From positions 1 to 64,000 of the forward strand of contig NZ_PJIN01000004.1 of NCBI RefSeq assembly GCF_002929705.1: a stretch of DNA of 64,000 nucleotides, read 5' to 3'. Numbering within the stretch: position 1 is the first letter of the stretch; every line of letters begins with the position of its first letter. The stretch comes from Arthrobacter sp. N199823 (GTDB lineage Bacteria > Actinomycetota > Actinomycetes > Actinomycetales > Micrococcaceae). Of the stretch, positions 26,358 to 34,924 are shown in pieces. The notes under the pieces were generated by a model. It was not told the origin of the DNA and did not search any database. It was given only the letters and a program-made list of their open reading frames with translations. The position numbers and the translations under genes are program-made.

Positions 26358-27155
26358 ATGACCAGTTATGAAGACATCCTGTATGAGGTGGAAGGCCCCA
26401 CCGCCATCATCACCATGAACCGACCCCACCGATACAACGCCTTCCGTGGCAAGACAGTTGAAGAACTGATCAAGGCCTTCCGTGCCGCCTGGGCCGACCG
26501 CAGCGTGCAGGCAGTTATCCTCACGGGCGCCGGTGAGAAGGCCTTCTGCACCGGCGGCGACGTCAAGCAGCGCGCCGAAACGGGCGACTACGGCCCCACA
26601 GAGTCGGGCATGTTTGAAATCGGCAACCTGCACAAGCTGATCCGCGACATCCCCAAGCCCGTCATTGCAGCCGTCAACGGCATTGCCGTCGGCGGCGGCC
26701 ACGTCCTCCACGTCCTGTGCGACCTCACCATTGCCGCAGACACCGCCAAGTTCGGTCAGGCCGGACCCCGCGTGGGTTCCTTCGACGCCGGTTTCGGCTC
26801 CGCCTACCTCGCCCGAGTGGTGGGGGAGAAGCGGGCCCGTGAGATTTGGTTTCTGTGCCGCCAGTACGACGCCGTCACCGCCGAACGCTGGGGCCTGGTC
26901 AACACGGTGGTTCCGGCCAGCGAACTCATGAGCGAGGCCAAAGCCTGGGCCGCCGAGATTGCCGAGAAGAGCCCCACTGCGCTGCGCTTCCTGAAGCAGT
27001 CCTTCAACGCAGACTCCGACCACATGGCCGGGCTGAGCAACCTCGCCATGTCCGCACTGGATCTGTTCACGGCCTCACCGGAGGGCTTGGAAGGCGCCGC
27101 AGCCTTCGCCGAAAAGCGCAAGCCTGCGTTCAATGAACACGTGATCAGCCACTAA
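26358..27155 (+). CDS. badI: 2-ketocyclohexanecarboxyl-CoA hydrolase (BadI-like ring-cleaving crotonase)
   Basis: This 265-residue crotonase-fold enzyme resembles BadI and MenB. BadI hydrolytically opens 2-ketocyclohexane-1-carboxyl-CoA to pimelyl-CoA. BadI-like features include NRPHRYNAFRGKTVEELIKAF at the N-terminus, GEKAFCTGGDVKQR near residue 60, the oxyanion region GIAVGGGHVLHVLCDLTIA, and GFGSAYLARVVGEKRAREIW. GAAAGG lies seven bases upstream of the ATG. Its place at the head of an operon with AliA-, AliB- and BadH-like genes supports ring cleavage over naphthoyl-CoA chemistry. Confidence 0.82.
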   Translation: MTSYEDILYEVEGPTAIITMNRPHRYNAFRGKTVEELIKAFRAAWADRSVQAVILTGAGEKAFCTGGDVKQRAETGDYGPTESGMFEIGNLHKLIRDIPKPVIAAVNGIAVGGGHVLHVLCDLTIAADTAKFGQAGPRVGSFDAGFGSAYLARVVGEKRAREIWFLCRQYDAVTAERWGLVNTVVPASELMSEAKAWAAEIAEKSPTALRFLKQSFNADSDHMAGLSNLAMSALDLFTASPEGLEGAAAFAEKRKPAFNEHVISH

Positions 27156-27193
27156 ATCAGCCTCTAACGACTTCCGCCAGAAAGGCGCGCACC

Positions 27194-28339
27194 ATGGATT
27201 TCACCCTTACGGCGTCGCAACAGAAATACGTCAAGGAAGCCCGCACAGTGGCTGAAATGATTGCCCCCGGTTACAAACAGCGCGAAATTGACCGGCTCAT
27301 CGCCCCGGAACTACGCCTGGACATTGGCGGACGCGGGCTTATCGCCCCCGAGCTGCCCGTTGAACTGGGCGGGCGCGGCGAACGGCGCCTGACCTCCGGT
27401 CTCATCACCGAAGAGATCGCGCGGGGTGACTTTAACGTCGCCTACCTGCAGGTGGTGGGCTCACTGGTCGGCCAGATCCTGGCGCAAAGCGCCAAGCCCG
27501 CCGTCGCCGCCCGCTGGGTTCCCAAGATCGCCAGCGGCGAGGAGATCGTGGCCATCGGCCTCTCCGAACCCGGAGCAGGTTCCGATGCAGGAAACCCCTC
27601 ACTGACGGCGCGGCGCGAACGCGGCGGCTGGGTCCTCAACGGCACCAAGTCCATGTCTTTCGCCAAGCAGTGCGGCGCCACCGTTGTCTTCGCCAAGACT
27701 GATCCGGAACAACGCCGGGGTCGGGGCATCAGCGCCTTCCTCGTCGATATGGCCGGGGACGGACTGGAAGTTGAGGGCGTCAATGACATGGGAACCCGCG
27801 CCGTCACCCGTGGCTTCGTGCACTTTACGGACGCTTGGATTCCCGAGGATCACCTGATTGGTGACGAAGGAGCAGGATTCACCCAGGTGATGCAGGGTTT
27901 TGACTTCAGCCGGGCCCTCATCGGCCTGCAGTGCATTGGCGCGGCCGCCGTCACGGTGGAGGAAACCTGGGCGCATGTCTCATCCCGCCAAGCCTTCGAT
28001 CAGCCGCTGAGCAAATTCCAGGGCGTTTCCTTCCCCCTGGCCGAAAGTGAAACCCTCCTTACCGCGGCTCGTCTGCTGTGCCACCAGACGCTGTGGCTCA
28101 AGGACGAGGGTCTGCCGCACACCTCCCAGGCCGCCATGTGCAAATGGTGGGCCCCCAAAACGGCGTACGACGTCATTAACTCCTGCCTACTGCTGCACGG
28201 CCAGTTTGGCTACATGCAGGATCTGCCCATCGAACAGCGCATGCGCGATGTCTTGGGTCTGCAAATTGGGGATGGGACCGCCCAAATTATGAAACTCATC
28301 ATTGCCCGCCAGTCCGTTGGGCGCGAATTCGCGCCGTAG
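27194..28339 (+). CDS. aliB: Cyclohexanecarboxyl-CoA dehydrogenase (AliB-like acyl-CoA dehydrogenase)
   Basis: This 381-residue FAD acyl-CoA dehydrogenase would introduce the 1,2 double bond into cyclohexanecarboxyl-CoA. IGLSEPGAGSDAG near residue 120 is the FAD/substrate signature. In the C-terminal region, where most relatives have YEGT with a catalytic Glu, this protein reads IGDGTAQIMK, giving Asp. Its position between badI and badH fits AliB. The Glu-to-Asp reading relies on my alignment by eye. Confidence 0.8.
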   Translation: MDFTLTASQQKYVKEARTVAEMIAPGYKQREIDRLIAPELRLDIGGRGLIAPELPVELGGRGERRLTSGLITEEIARGDFNVAYLQVVGSLVGQILAQSAKPAVAARWVPKIASGEEIVAIGLSEPGAGSDAGNPSLTARRERGGWVLNGTKSMSFAKQCGATVVFAKTDPEQRRGRGISAFLVDMAGDGLEVEGVNDMGTRAVTRGFVHFTDAWIPEDHLIGDEGAGFTQVMQGFDFSRALIGLQCIGAAAVTVEETWAHVSSRQAFDQPLSKFQGVSFPLAESETLLTAARLLCHQTLWLKDEGLPHTSQAAMCKWWAPKTAYDVINSCLLLHGQFGYMQDLPIEQRMRDVLGLQIGDGTAQIMKLIIARQSVGREFAP

Positions 28340-28389
28340 CAAAGCACACCGCCACTCTTCACTACCCCTCAACTGCAAGGAAGCACATC

Positions 28390-29136
28390 ATGGGAAAGCT
28401 TGAGAATAAAATTGCCATCGTGACAGGCGCCGGAAGTGGCATTGGCCGCGGCATCGCCGAAAAGCTGGCTGCCGAAGGCGCCACGGTGGTGGTCGGGGAT
28501 ATTAATGAGGCTGCCGCCAACGAAACCGCGGGAGCGTTGGGTAACGACTCCATCGGGCTCGTTACTGACGTCACCAGCCGCGAATCAGTGGATGCCATGG
28601 TTGCTGCGGTGACCGAAAAATACGGTCGGATCGACATTCTCGTCAACAACGCTGGGTGGGACAAAGTAGAGCCATTCCTGCAGAGCAAAGTCCCCGACTG
28701 GGACCGCGTCATCGCCATTAACCTCTACGGAACACTGCACTGCAGCCAGGCCGTGCTGGCCGTCATGGCCGAACAGGGCCACGGCGCAGTCATTAACATT
28801 GGGTCCGACGCCGGACGCGTTGGCTCCTCCGGTGAGGCCGTCTACTCCGCGGCAAAGGGCGGCATCATCGCCTTCACCAAGACGGCAGCCCGTGAAATGG
28901 CACGCAACAAGGTCACCGTGAACTGCGTTTGTCCAGGACCCGCCGACACGCCACTCTTTGCCGGTATCAGCGCCGAGAACCCGAAACTGCGCGACGCTCT
29001 CGAACGGGCCATCCCGCTGCGCCGCTTGGCCCAGCCGGCAGACTTGGCGAACGCTGTGGCCTTTTTTGCATCCGATGAGGCCGCATACGTCACCGGCCAA
29101 ACACTGTCGGTCAGCGGCGGTCTCACCATGAGCTGA
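28390..29136 (+). CDS. badH: 2-hydroxycyclohexanecarboxyl-CoA dehydrogenase (BadH-like SDR)
   Basis: This 248-residue short-chain dehydrogenase has all the usual elements. They are TGAGSGIGRG for the cofactor, NNAG near residue 88, the catalytic Ser in NIGSDAG, and an intact YSAAK. NAGWDKVEPF, GSSGEAVYSAAKGG and the ending TGQTLSVSGGLTM closely resemble BadH. BadH oxidises the 2-hydroxy intermediate to the 2-keto substrate of BadI. AAGGAAG precedes the ATG. A second, active-site-altered paralogue lies at 34921. Confidence 0.83.
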   Translation: MGKLENKIAIVTGAGSGIGRGIAEKLAAEGATVVVGDINEAAANETAGALGNDSIGLVTDVTSRESVDAMVAAVTEKYGRIDILVNNAGWDKVEPFLQSKVPDWDRVIAINLYGTLHCSQAVLAVMAEQGHGAVINIGSDAGRVGSSGEAVYSAAKGGIIAFTKTAAREMARNKVTVNCVCPGPADTPLFAGISAENPKLRDALERAIPLRRLAQPADLANAVAFFASDEAAYVTGQTLSVSGGLTMS

Positions 29137-29155
29137 TCCTCAACCGAGGATCAGC
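29132..29155 (+). other. Intercistronic hairpin between badH and aliA
   Basis: A perfect 10-bp stem GCTGATCCTC/GAGGATCAGC has an AACC loop. It contains the badH stop codon and lies 33 bp before aliA. No T-run follows, so it is more likely an mRNA processing or stability element, or a partial attenuator, than a terminator. Confidence 0.5.
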
Positions 29156-29188
29156 CAGCACTCAACGACGAGCGTGAAGGGTTCCACC

Positions 29189-30862
29189 ATGACTTTTGAA
29201 ACCATCCTGACCCAGGCGAAGGCGGAACGCTTCACAGCGGCCGGGCAATGGCAGAACAAAACACTGACAGACTTTCTTGACCAGGCAGCCGCCGACACTC
29301 CGGAGAAAACCGCCAGCGTCGATTCCCGCGGCAGCTTCAGCTACGCGGAATTGAAACGCCAAGTGGACCGGTGCGCTTTGGGACTTTTGGAGATGGGCGT
29401 TGTTCCTGGTGACGTCGTGTCAATCCAGCTACCCAACTGGCGTGAGTGGCTGGTGGTGCACTACGCAGCCGTGCGTATCGGGGCCATCACCAACCCGCTG
29501 ATCCCCGTGTACCGGGACCGTGAGATTGGTTTCATGATGGAGCGGGCCCAGGCTAAAGTCCTTGTTATCCCGGCAAGCTTCCGTGGCTTTGACTACCCCG
29601 CCATGATCGGGCGGCTTTGGCCGAAACTGCCCAGTCTAGAACACGTCCTAGTGGTGGACGCCGGAGACGGGCTCGCAAAAGGATTCCACAGCTGGGAAAC
29701 GTTCATTGGAACGGCCTGGGAAGACCGCCGAGATCCGGCCGAACTGGCCACCCTGCGGCCGGACCCCAACAGCCTCTCATTGCTGATTTTCACCTCCGGC
29801 ACCACGGGGGAACCCAAAGGTGTCATGCACACCCACAACACTCTTGTGGCCGGCAGTGTGCCCTGGAGCGACAATCTGGGCATGGACAATTCGGCCGTTA
29901 TCCATATGGCTTCCACCTTTTCCCACCTGACCGGATACTTGTACGGTGTTTCCCTTCCGCTGCAGCTGGGCGCCACCGGCATCTTCCAGGATGTGTGGAA
30001 CGCAGAAGCATTTGTGGATCTCGTGGAAAAGTACGGCATCGCGCACACCTCCGGCGCCACCCCGTTCCTGCATGACCTGTTGCAGGCTCCCAATTTGGCT
30101 TCCCGGGATGTTTCCTCTCTTAAACGGTTCTGTTGCATGGGTGCGCCCATTCCGCGCGTCATGGTCCGCCAGGCGCGGGAAGAGCTGCCGGAGATGAGCG
30201 TTTTTGGTGGCTGGGGACAAACCGAATGCGGGCTCGTGACCATGGGCAGCCCCAATGATCCGGTAGAGAAAATCATCACCAGCGACGGCCGCCCCTTGGG
30301 TGGTATGGAGATCAGAATTGTTGATCTGGACGGCACTACACTGCCCGCGGATGCAGAAGGGCGCCTGCAAATCCAGGGTCCGTTCCTCTTCGAAGGCTAC
30401 TTGGGCCAGCTTGAGGCTACACGTGAGCTCTTTGACGGAGACTGGTTCGACACCGGCGATTTGGGCAGCATCGATGACGAGGGATACCTGAAAATCGCGG
30501 GCCGCACCAAGGACGTCATTATTCGCGGTGGCGAAAACATCCCTGTGGCCTATGTGGAGAACGTGCTCTACGAACACCCCATGATCGATGCCGTGGCCGT
30601 CGTCGCCCTGCCGCACCCACGTCTGCAGGAAATTGCGTGCGCCGCCGTGGTCCTCAAGGAGGGTACCCCGGAATTCACCTTCGCAGACATGCAGCAATTT
30701 TTGAAAGACAAGGGCGTGGCCAAACCCTATTGGCCGGAGCGCCTGGAAGTGGTCTCTGACTTCCCCAGAACCCCCTCCGGAAAGATTCAAAAGTTCCAGC
30801 TGCGCGACAGTTTTGCCGCCTCCGCAGAAGCCGCCACTCAATCCATGAAGGAAACATCATGA
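29189..30862 (+). CDS. aliA: Cyclohexanecarboxylate-CoA ligase (AliA-like)
   Basis: This 557-residue AMP-forming acyl-CoA synthetase would activate cyclohexanecarboxylate or a related alicyclic acid, the pathway entry step. I chose the ATG at 29189 because GAAGG lies eight bases upstream; a GTG at 29174 is less well placed. Signatures are the P-loop LIFTSGTTGEPKGVMHTHNT, GWGQTECG, and GDLGSIDDEGYLKIAGRTKD. PSGKIQK near the C-terminus holds the adenylation lysine. The substrate is inferred from the operon. Confidence 0.82.
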   Translation: MTFETILTQAKAERFTAAGQWQNKTLTDFLDQAAADTPEKTASVDSRGSFSYAELKRQVDRCALGLLEMGVVPGDVVSIQLPNWREWLVVHYAAVRIGAITNPLIPVYRDREIGFMMERAQAKVLVIPASFRGFDYPAMIGRLWPKLPSLEHVLVVDAGDGLAKGFHSWETFIGTAWEDRRDPAELATLRPDPNSLSLLIFTSGTTGEPKGVMHTHNTLVAGSVPWSDNLGMDNSAVIHMASTFSHLTGYLYGVSLPLQLGATGIFQDVWNAEAFVDLVEKYGIAHTSGATPFLHDLLQAPNLASRDVSSLKRFCCMGAPIPRVMVRQAREELPEMSVFGGWGQTECGLVTMGSPNDPVEKIITSDGRPLGGMEIRIVDLDGTTLPADAEGRLQIQGPFLFEGYLGQLEATRELFDGDWFDTGDLGSIDDEGYLKIAGRTKDVIIRGGENIPVAYVENVLYEHPMIDAVAVVALPHPRLQEIACAAVVLKEGTPEFTFADMQQFLKDKGVAKPYWPERLEVVSDFPRTPSGKIQKFQLRDSFAASAEAATQSMKETS

Positions 30863-32046
30863 CTCCCGCCGCCACCCGCTCCGAATCAGCCCAGCGTTCG
30901 GACGTACTCAACCTTGACGCCCTGCTCAGCGCTGAAGAGCTGGAGCTGCGCAACACCGTGCGCACGTTCGTGGACGAGCGCATCCGGCCAAATATCGCAG
31001 CCTGGTACGACGATGCCGTGTTCCCCGTGGAAATCGTCAAGGAAATGGGTGCGCTGGGACTGCTGGGCATGCACCTGAAAGGGTACGGCTGCCCCGGCCG
31101 CTCCGCCGTCGAATACGGCATCGCGGCGATGGAATTGGAAGCCGGCGATTCCGGCCTACGCACCTTCGTCAGCGTGCAAGGATCACTGGCCATGAGCGCC
31201 ATCCACAAGTGGGGCTCGGAAGAGCAGAAGAACCAGTACCTACCTGGCATGGCTAAAGGTGAGATCATCGGCTGCTTTGGCCTGACCGAACCCACCGCCG
31301 GCTCCGACCCCTCCTCCATGGCCACCTTCGCCCGCCGCGACGGCGATGGCTGGGTGCTCACCGGCGCCAAGCGCTGGATTGGGCTGGCCTCGATTGCCCA
31401 GATCGCTGTCATTTGGGCCATGACTGACGACGGCGTCCGCGGCTTCCTGGTGCCCACCGACACCCCCGGTTTCACGGCCACCGCCATCCAAGGGAAACTG
31501 TCGATGCGGGCTTCCATCCAGTGCGACCTCAGCTTCGAGGAGGTCCGGCTGCCAGCCGGTGCCCTGCTGCCCGGCGCCAAGGGGCTGCGCGGCCCGTTCT
31601 CCTGTCTGAACGAGGCCCGCTATGGCATCATCTGGGGAACCATGGGCGCCGCCCGCGACAGCTACGAAGCCGCATTGGCCTACTCATTGGAACGGCTCCA
31701 GTTCGACAAGCCGCTGGCCGCCTACCAAATCACTCAGCAGAAGCTGGTCAACATGCTCCTGGAAATCCAAAAGGGCACCTTGCTGGCCATCCACACCGGT
31801 CGGATGAAGGATGCCGGCACGCTGGAACCGGTGCAAATTTCCGTGGGCAAACTGAACAATTGCCGTGAGGCCATTCAAATCTGCCGTGACGCCCGTGCCA
31901 TCCTTGGCGGCAACGGCATCACCTTGGACTACTCGCCGCTGCGTCATGCCAACAACCTCGAATCGGTGCGCACCTATGAGGGCACCGATGAGGTCCACAC
32001 CCTGATCCTGGGCAGCCATATCACCGGCATCCCCGCCTTCCGTTAG
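30859..32046 (+). CDS. Acyl-CoA dehydrogenase, glutaryl-CoA dehydrogenase-like
   Basis: This 395-residue FAD enzyme is very close in pattern to glutaryl-CoA dehydrogenase. It has DSGLRTFVSVQGSL with the conserved Arg, CFGLTEPTAGSDPSSM, GPFSCLNEARYGIIWGTMGA, and the catalytic Glu in TYEGTDEVHTLILG. Glutaryl-CoA arises from pimelyl-CoA after one round of beta-oxidation, so this step fits the operon. It begins in an ATGA overlap with aliA. Confidence 0.83.
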   Translation: MTPAATRSESAQRSDVLNLDALLSAEELELRNTVRTFVDERIRPNIAAWYDDAVFPVEIVKEMGALGLLGMHLKGYGCPGRSAVEYGIAAMELEAGDSGLRTFVSVQGSLAMSAIHKWGSEEQKNQYLPGMAKGEIIGCFGLTEPTAGSDPSSMATFARRDGDGWVLTGAKRWIGLASIAQIAVIWAMTDDGVRGFLVPTDTPGFTATAIQGKLSMRASIQCDLSFEEVRLPAGALLPGAKGLRGPFSCLNEARYGIIWGTMGAARDSYEAALAYSLERLQFDKPLAAYQITQQKLVNMLLEIQKGTLLAIHTGRMKDAGTLEPVQISVGKLNNCREAIQICRDARAILGGNGITLDYSPLRHANNLESVRTYEGTDEVHTLILGSHITGIPAFR

Positions 32047-32053
32047 GAGCGTC

Positions 32054-32830
32054 ATGAACTACGAAACTATCCTCACCGACATCCGCGACGGGCTCGGCAT
32101 CATCACCATCAACCGGCCCGAATCCCGCAACGCCCTCAGCCGCACGGTGCTGGCAGAGATTGCCGCCGCGCTGGAGGCGTTCCGCGGCAACCCCGACGTG
32201 GGCGTGGTGGTCTTCACTGGCGCTGGGGAGAAAGCCTTTGTGGCCGGTGCCGACATTAACCAGCTGGCGGGCTACACCATGCTCGACGGACTTTCTGCCG
32301 CCATGGCCACGCTCTACGACTCCATCGAGTCCTACGAAAAGCCCACCATTGCGGCCGTCAACGGCTTCGCACTGGGCGGCGGCAACGAACTGGCCATGTC
32401 CTGCGACATCCGCATCGCATCCGCCAACGCCCGCTTCGGACTGCCTGAAACGAACCTGGGCGTGCTGCCCGGGGCCGGCGGCACGCAGCGACTGTCCCGG
32501 CTGGTAGGCAAGGGACGCGCCGTCGAACTTATTCTGACGGGGCGCATCTTCGAGGCGGAAGAGGCACTACGAATCGGGCTGGTCACCGAAGTGACTGAAC
32601 CGGGGGAGCTCATGGCCGCCGTCGAACGCACTGCCGGGCTCATCCTAGCCAAGGGTCCGCTGGCCATCCGCTTGGGCAAACTCGTCATCAACAACGGCAG
32701 CGAGACGGATCTGCGCACCGGTCTGCTGCTGGAGCGCCTGGCGCAGTCGCTGCTGTACACCAGCAACGACAAGGCCGAAGGTGCCGCAGCGTTCCTGGAA
32801 AAGCGCCCCGCAAAATTCGAGGGGAACTAG
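32054..32830 (+). CDS. Enoyl-CoA hydratase (crotonase family, BadK/FadB1-like)
   Basis: This 258-residue crotonase has both catalytic glutamates in their usual contexts: GGGNELAMSCD near residue 115 and LPETNLGVLPGAGGTQRL near 137. It would hydrate cyclohex-1-enecarboxyl-CoA (BadK role) or straight-chain enoyl-CoA intermediates of pimelyl-CoA. It lies eight bases after the preceding dehydrogenase. Confidence 0.85.
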   Translation: MNYETILTDIRDGLGIITINRPESRNALSRTVLAEIAAALEAFRGNPDVGVVVFTGAGEKAFVAGADINQLAGYTMLDGLSAAMATLYDSIESYEKPTIAAVNGFALGGGNELAMSCDIRIASANARFGLPETNLGVLPGAGGTQRLSRLVGKGRAVELILTGRIFEAEEALRIGLVTEVTEPGELMAAVERTAGLILAKGPLAIRLGKLVINNGSETDLRTGLLLERLAQSLLYTSNDKAEGAAAFLEKRPAKFEGN

Positions 32831-32831
32831 A

Positions 32832-33701
32832 GTGGTGGTCAACAACATCCTGGTGGTCGGCGCCGGGGCCATGGGCTCGCAGATCGGCATGGTTGCGGCG
32901 CTGGCCGGATATCAGGTCACGGTGCAGGACATCTCCGCCGCCATGCTGGAACAAGCGGAGGCCCAGTTACGCTCCCGCATGGACGCCAGCGTTGCCAAGG
33001 GGCGGATGAGCCGGGAGGATGCCGACGCGGCGCTGGGCAGGCTGGCTTTCTCCGAGGACCTGGCCGCGGCCGCCGCCACTACCGACCTCGCCATCGAGGC
33101 GGCAACGGAGAAGCTGGAGATCAAGCGCGGCATCTTCACGGCTCTCGATGCGGCTGCTCCGCCCCACGCCATCCTGGCAACGAATTCCTCCACGTTCGGC
33201 TCGTCCAAGGTTGCCGATGCCACCGGCCGGCCGGGTCAGGTGTGCAATATGCACTTCTTCAACCCGGCACTTGTCATGAAGTGCGTTGAAGTGGTCCGCC
33301 ACGAGAGCACCTCCCAAGACACCATTGACACAGTTCTGGCGGTGGCCAAACGTATGGGGAAGGCGCCCGTTCTCATTGAAAAGGAGCTCCCGGGCTTTGT
33401 GGCGAACAGGCTCATGGGTGCCATCCGCGACGAGGCGCTGCGGCTCTACGCAGACGGGATCGCCAGTTTTCAGGACATCGACACAGCGGCCAAAACGGCG
33501 CTGGGCCACCCGATGGGCCCCTTTGAACTCATGGATCTGGTGGGCCTGGACGTCAGCCACCAGATCCGCCAGGCCACCTTTGCCGAGACGGGCGATCCGG
33601 CTGACCTGCCGCATCCTGCACTGTCAGCACTGGTGGAACGTGGGGATTACGGCCGCAAGAGTGGGAAGGGCTGGTACAGCTATGACGGGGTGCAAAAATG
33701 A
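32832..33701 (+). CDS. 3-hydroxyacyl-CoA dehydrogenase
   Basis: This 289-residue NAD-dependent enzyme of the 3-hydroxybutyryl-CoA dehydrogenase family begins with VVGAGAMGSQIG. The catalytic His region is NMHFFNPALVMKCVEVV near residue 140, and PGFVANRLMGAIRDEALRL follows near 185. I chose GTG at 32832, with GAGGGGA upstream; the longer frame overlaps the hydratase. It would serve beta-oxidation of the ring-opened product. Confidence 0.87.
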   Translation: MVVNNILVVGAGAMGSQIGMVAALAGYQVTVQDISAAMLEQAEAQLRSRMDASVAKGRMSREDADAALGRLAFSEDLAAAAATTDLAIEAATEKLEIKRGIFTALDAAAPPHAILATNSSTFGSSKVADATGRPGQVCNMHFFNPALVMKCVEVVRHESTSQDTIDTVLAVAKRMGKAPVLIEKELPGFVANRLMGAIRDEALRLYADGIASFQDIDTAAKTALGHPMGPFELMDLVGLDVSHQIRQATFAETGDPADLPHPALSALVERGDYGRKSGKGWYSYDGVQK

Positions 33702-34924
33702 GCACGCATGACGAACTGACGGCCGCCCTGGCCCGCGGACTGACCGAGGCCAGGGACACCGACTACTACCTGCTGTTCGACAAGCTCGGCCCGGCCGAAA
33801 AGGCTGTCAAGGACAGAGTGCGCGGCTTCGTGAACACCAGGCTGCTGCCCGTCATCAACGACTACTGGGAACGGGCGGAGTTCCCGCATGAACTCGTGCC
33901 GCCGCTGGCGGAGCTGGGCATCATCGGCTCCACCATTGACGGGTACGGTTGTCCTGGCCTGAGCCGGCTCGGCGCGGGCATGGCCACGGTGGAGATGTCA
34001 CGCGGGGACGGCTCCATGAACACGTTCATTGGTGTCCAGTCCAACCTGACCATGGGCACCATCAACATGCTCGGCAGCGAGGAGCAAAAGCAGCGCTGGC
34101 TACCTCGCATGGCGACGCTGGAACTTGTGGGTGCCTTCGCCCTGACCGAACCCGGGCATGGTTCGGATTCGGTGGGGCTGGAGACCTCGGCCCGCCGCGA
34201 GGGTGACTACTGGGTCCTCAACGGGCGCAAACGCTGGATCGGTAACGCCAGCTTTGCCGACGTCGTGGTGGTGTGGGCCCGTGATGAGGCCGATGGCAAA
34301 GTCAAGGCCTTTGTCGTGGAGAAGCACGACGGCGCGTACCCGGCCGGTTACCGGGCGGACCTCATCACCGGAAAGATTGGCAAGCGTGCGGTGCTGCAGC
34401 CGGACGTTGTGCTGGAGAATGTCCGGGTGCCGGCGGTAAACCGCATAGCCAACGCACAGTCATTCAGGGATGCCTCGGCTGTGCTGGCCTCCACCCGCGG
34501 TGGCGCCTCATGGGAGAGCCTGGGACACGCCACGGCTGCCTATGAGGCGGCCGTGACGTATGCGCTGGTCAGGGAGCAGTTCGGCAGTCCGATTGCCAGC
34601 TACCAGTTGGTCCAGAACAAGCTCGCCAACATGCTGGCCGAACTGACAGCCATCCAGTTGATGTGCTTCCGCATGGCCGAGCTGCAAGAGTCGGGCCAGT
34701 GGACGGGAACCATGGCCTCGATTGCCAAGATGCACAGCGCCCAAAAAGCCCGCTGGATTTGCTCCGCGGCGCGCGACATCCTCGGCGGCAACGGGCTGCT
34801 GCTTGACTTCCATGTGGCCAGGCACCTCACAGACATGGAAGTGGTGCACACCTACGAAGGCACTGACTCCATCCAGTCGCTGCTGATCGGCCGGGACATC
34901 ACCGGCATGTCGGCCTTCAAATGA
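33698..34924 (+). CDS. Acyl-CoA dehydrogenase (GCDH-like subgroup)
   Basis: This 408-residue acyl-CoA dehydrogenase resembles the protein at 30859 but differs where glutaryl-CoA dehydrogenases keep an Arg (GSMNTFIGVQSNL here). It is therefore probably not a glutaryl-CoA enzyme. The catalytic Glu is present in HTYEGTDSIQSLLIG. It overlaps the preceding stop (ATGA) and the following start (ATGA). It may desaturate pimelyl-CoA or a second alicyclic acyl-CoA. Confidence 0.82.
   Translation: MSTHDELTAALARGLTEARDTDYYLLFDKLGPAEKAVKDRVRGFVNTRLLPVINDYWERAEFPHELVPPLAELGIIGSTIDGYGCPGLSRLGAGMATVEMSRGDGSMNTFIGVQSNLTMGTINMLGSEEQKQRWLPRMATLELVGAFALTEPGHGSDSVGLETSARREGDYWVLNGRKRWIGNASFADVVVVWARDEADGKVKAFVVEKHDGAYPAGYRADLITGKIGKRAVLQPDVVLENVRVPAVNRIANAQSFRDASAVLASTRGGASWESLGHATAAYEAAVTYALVREQFGSPIASYQLVQNKLANMLAELTAIQLMCFRMAELQESGQWTGTMASIAKMHSAQKARWICSAARDILGGNGLLLDFHVARHLTDMEVVHTYEGTDSIQSLLIGRDITGMSAFK

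Noticed and set aside
27285-27378. Apparent internal repeat LIAPEL in the AliB-like protein
   Set aside because: The two segments differ at many DNA positions and the second matches the normal family pattern; probably chance similarity.
29777-30841. A 354-residue open frame antisense to aliA
   Set aside because: All acyl-CoA synthetase motifs lie on the other strand; the antisense translation has no recognisable domain.
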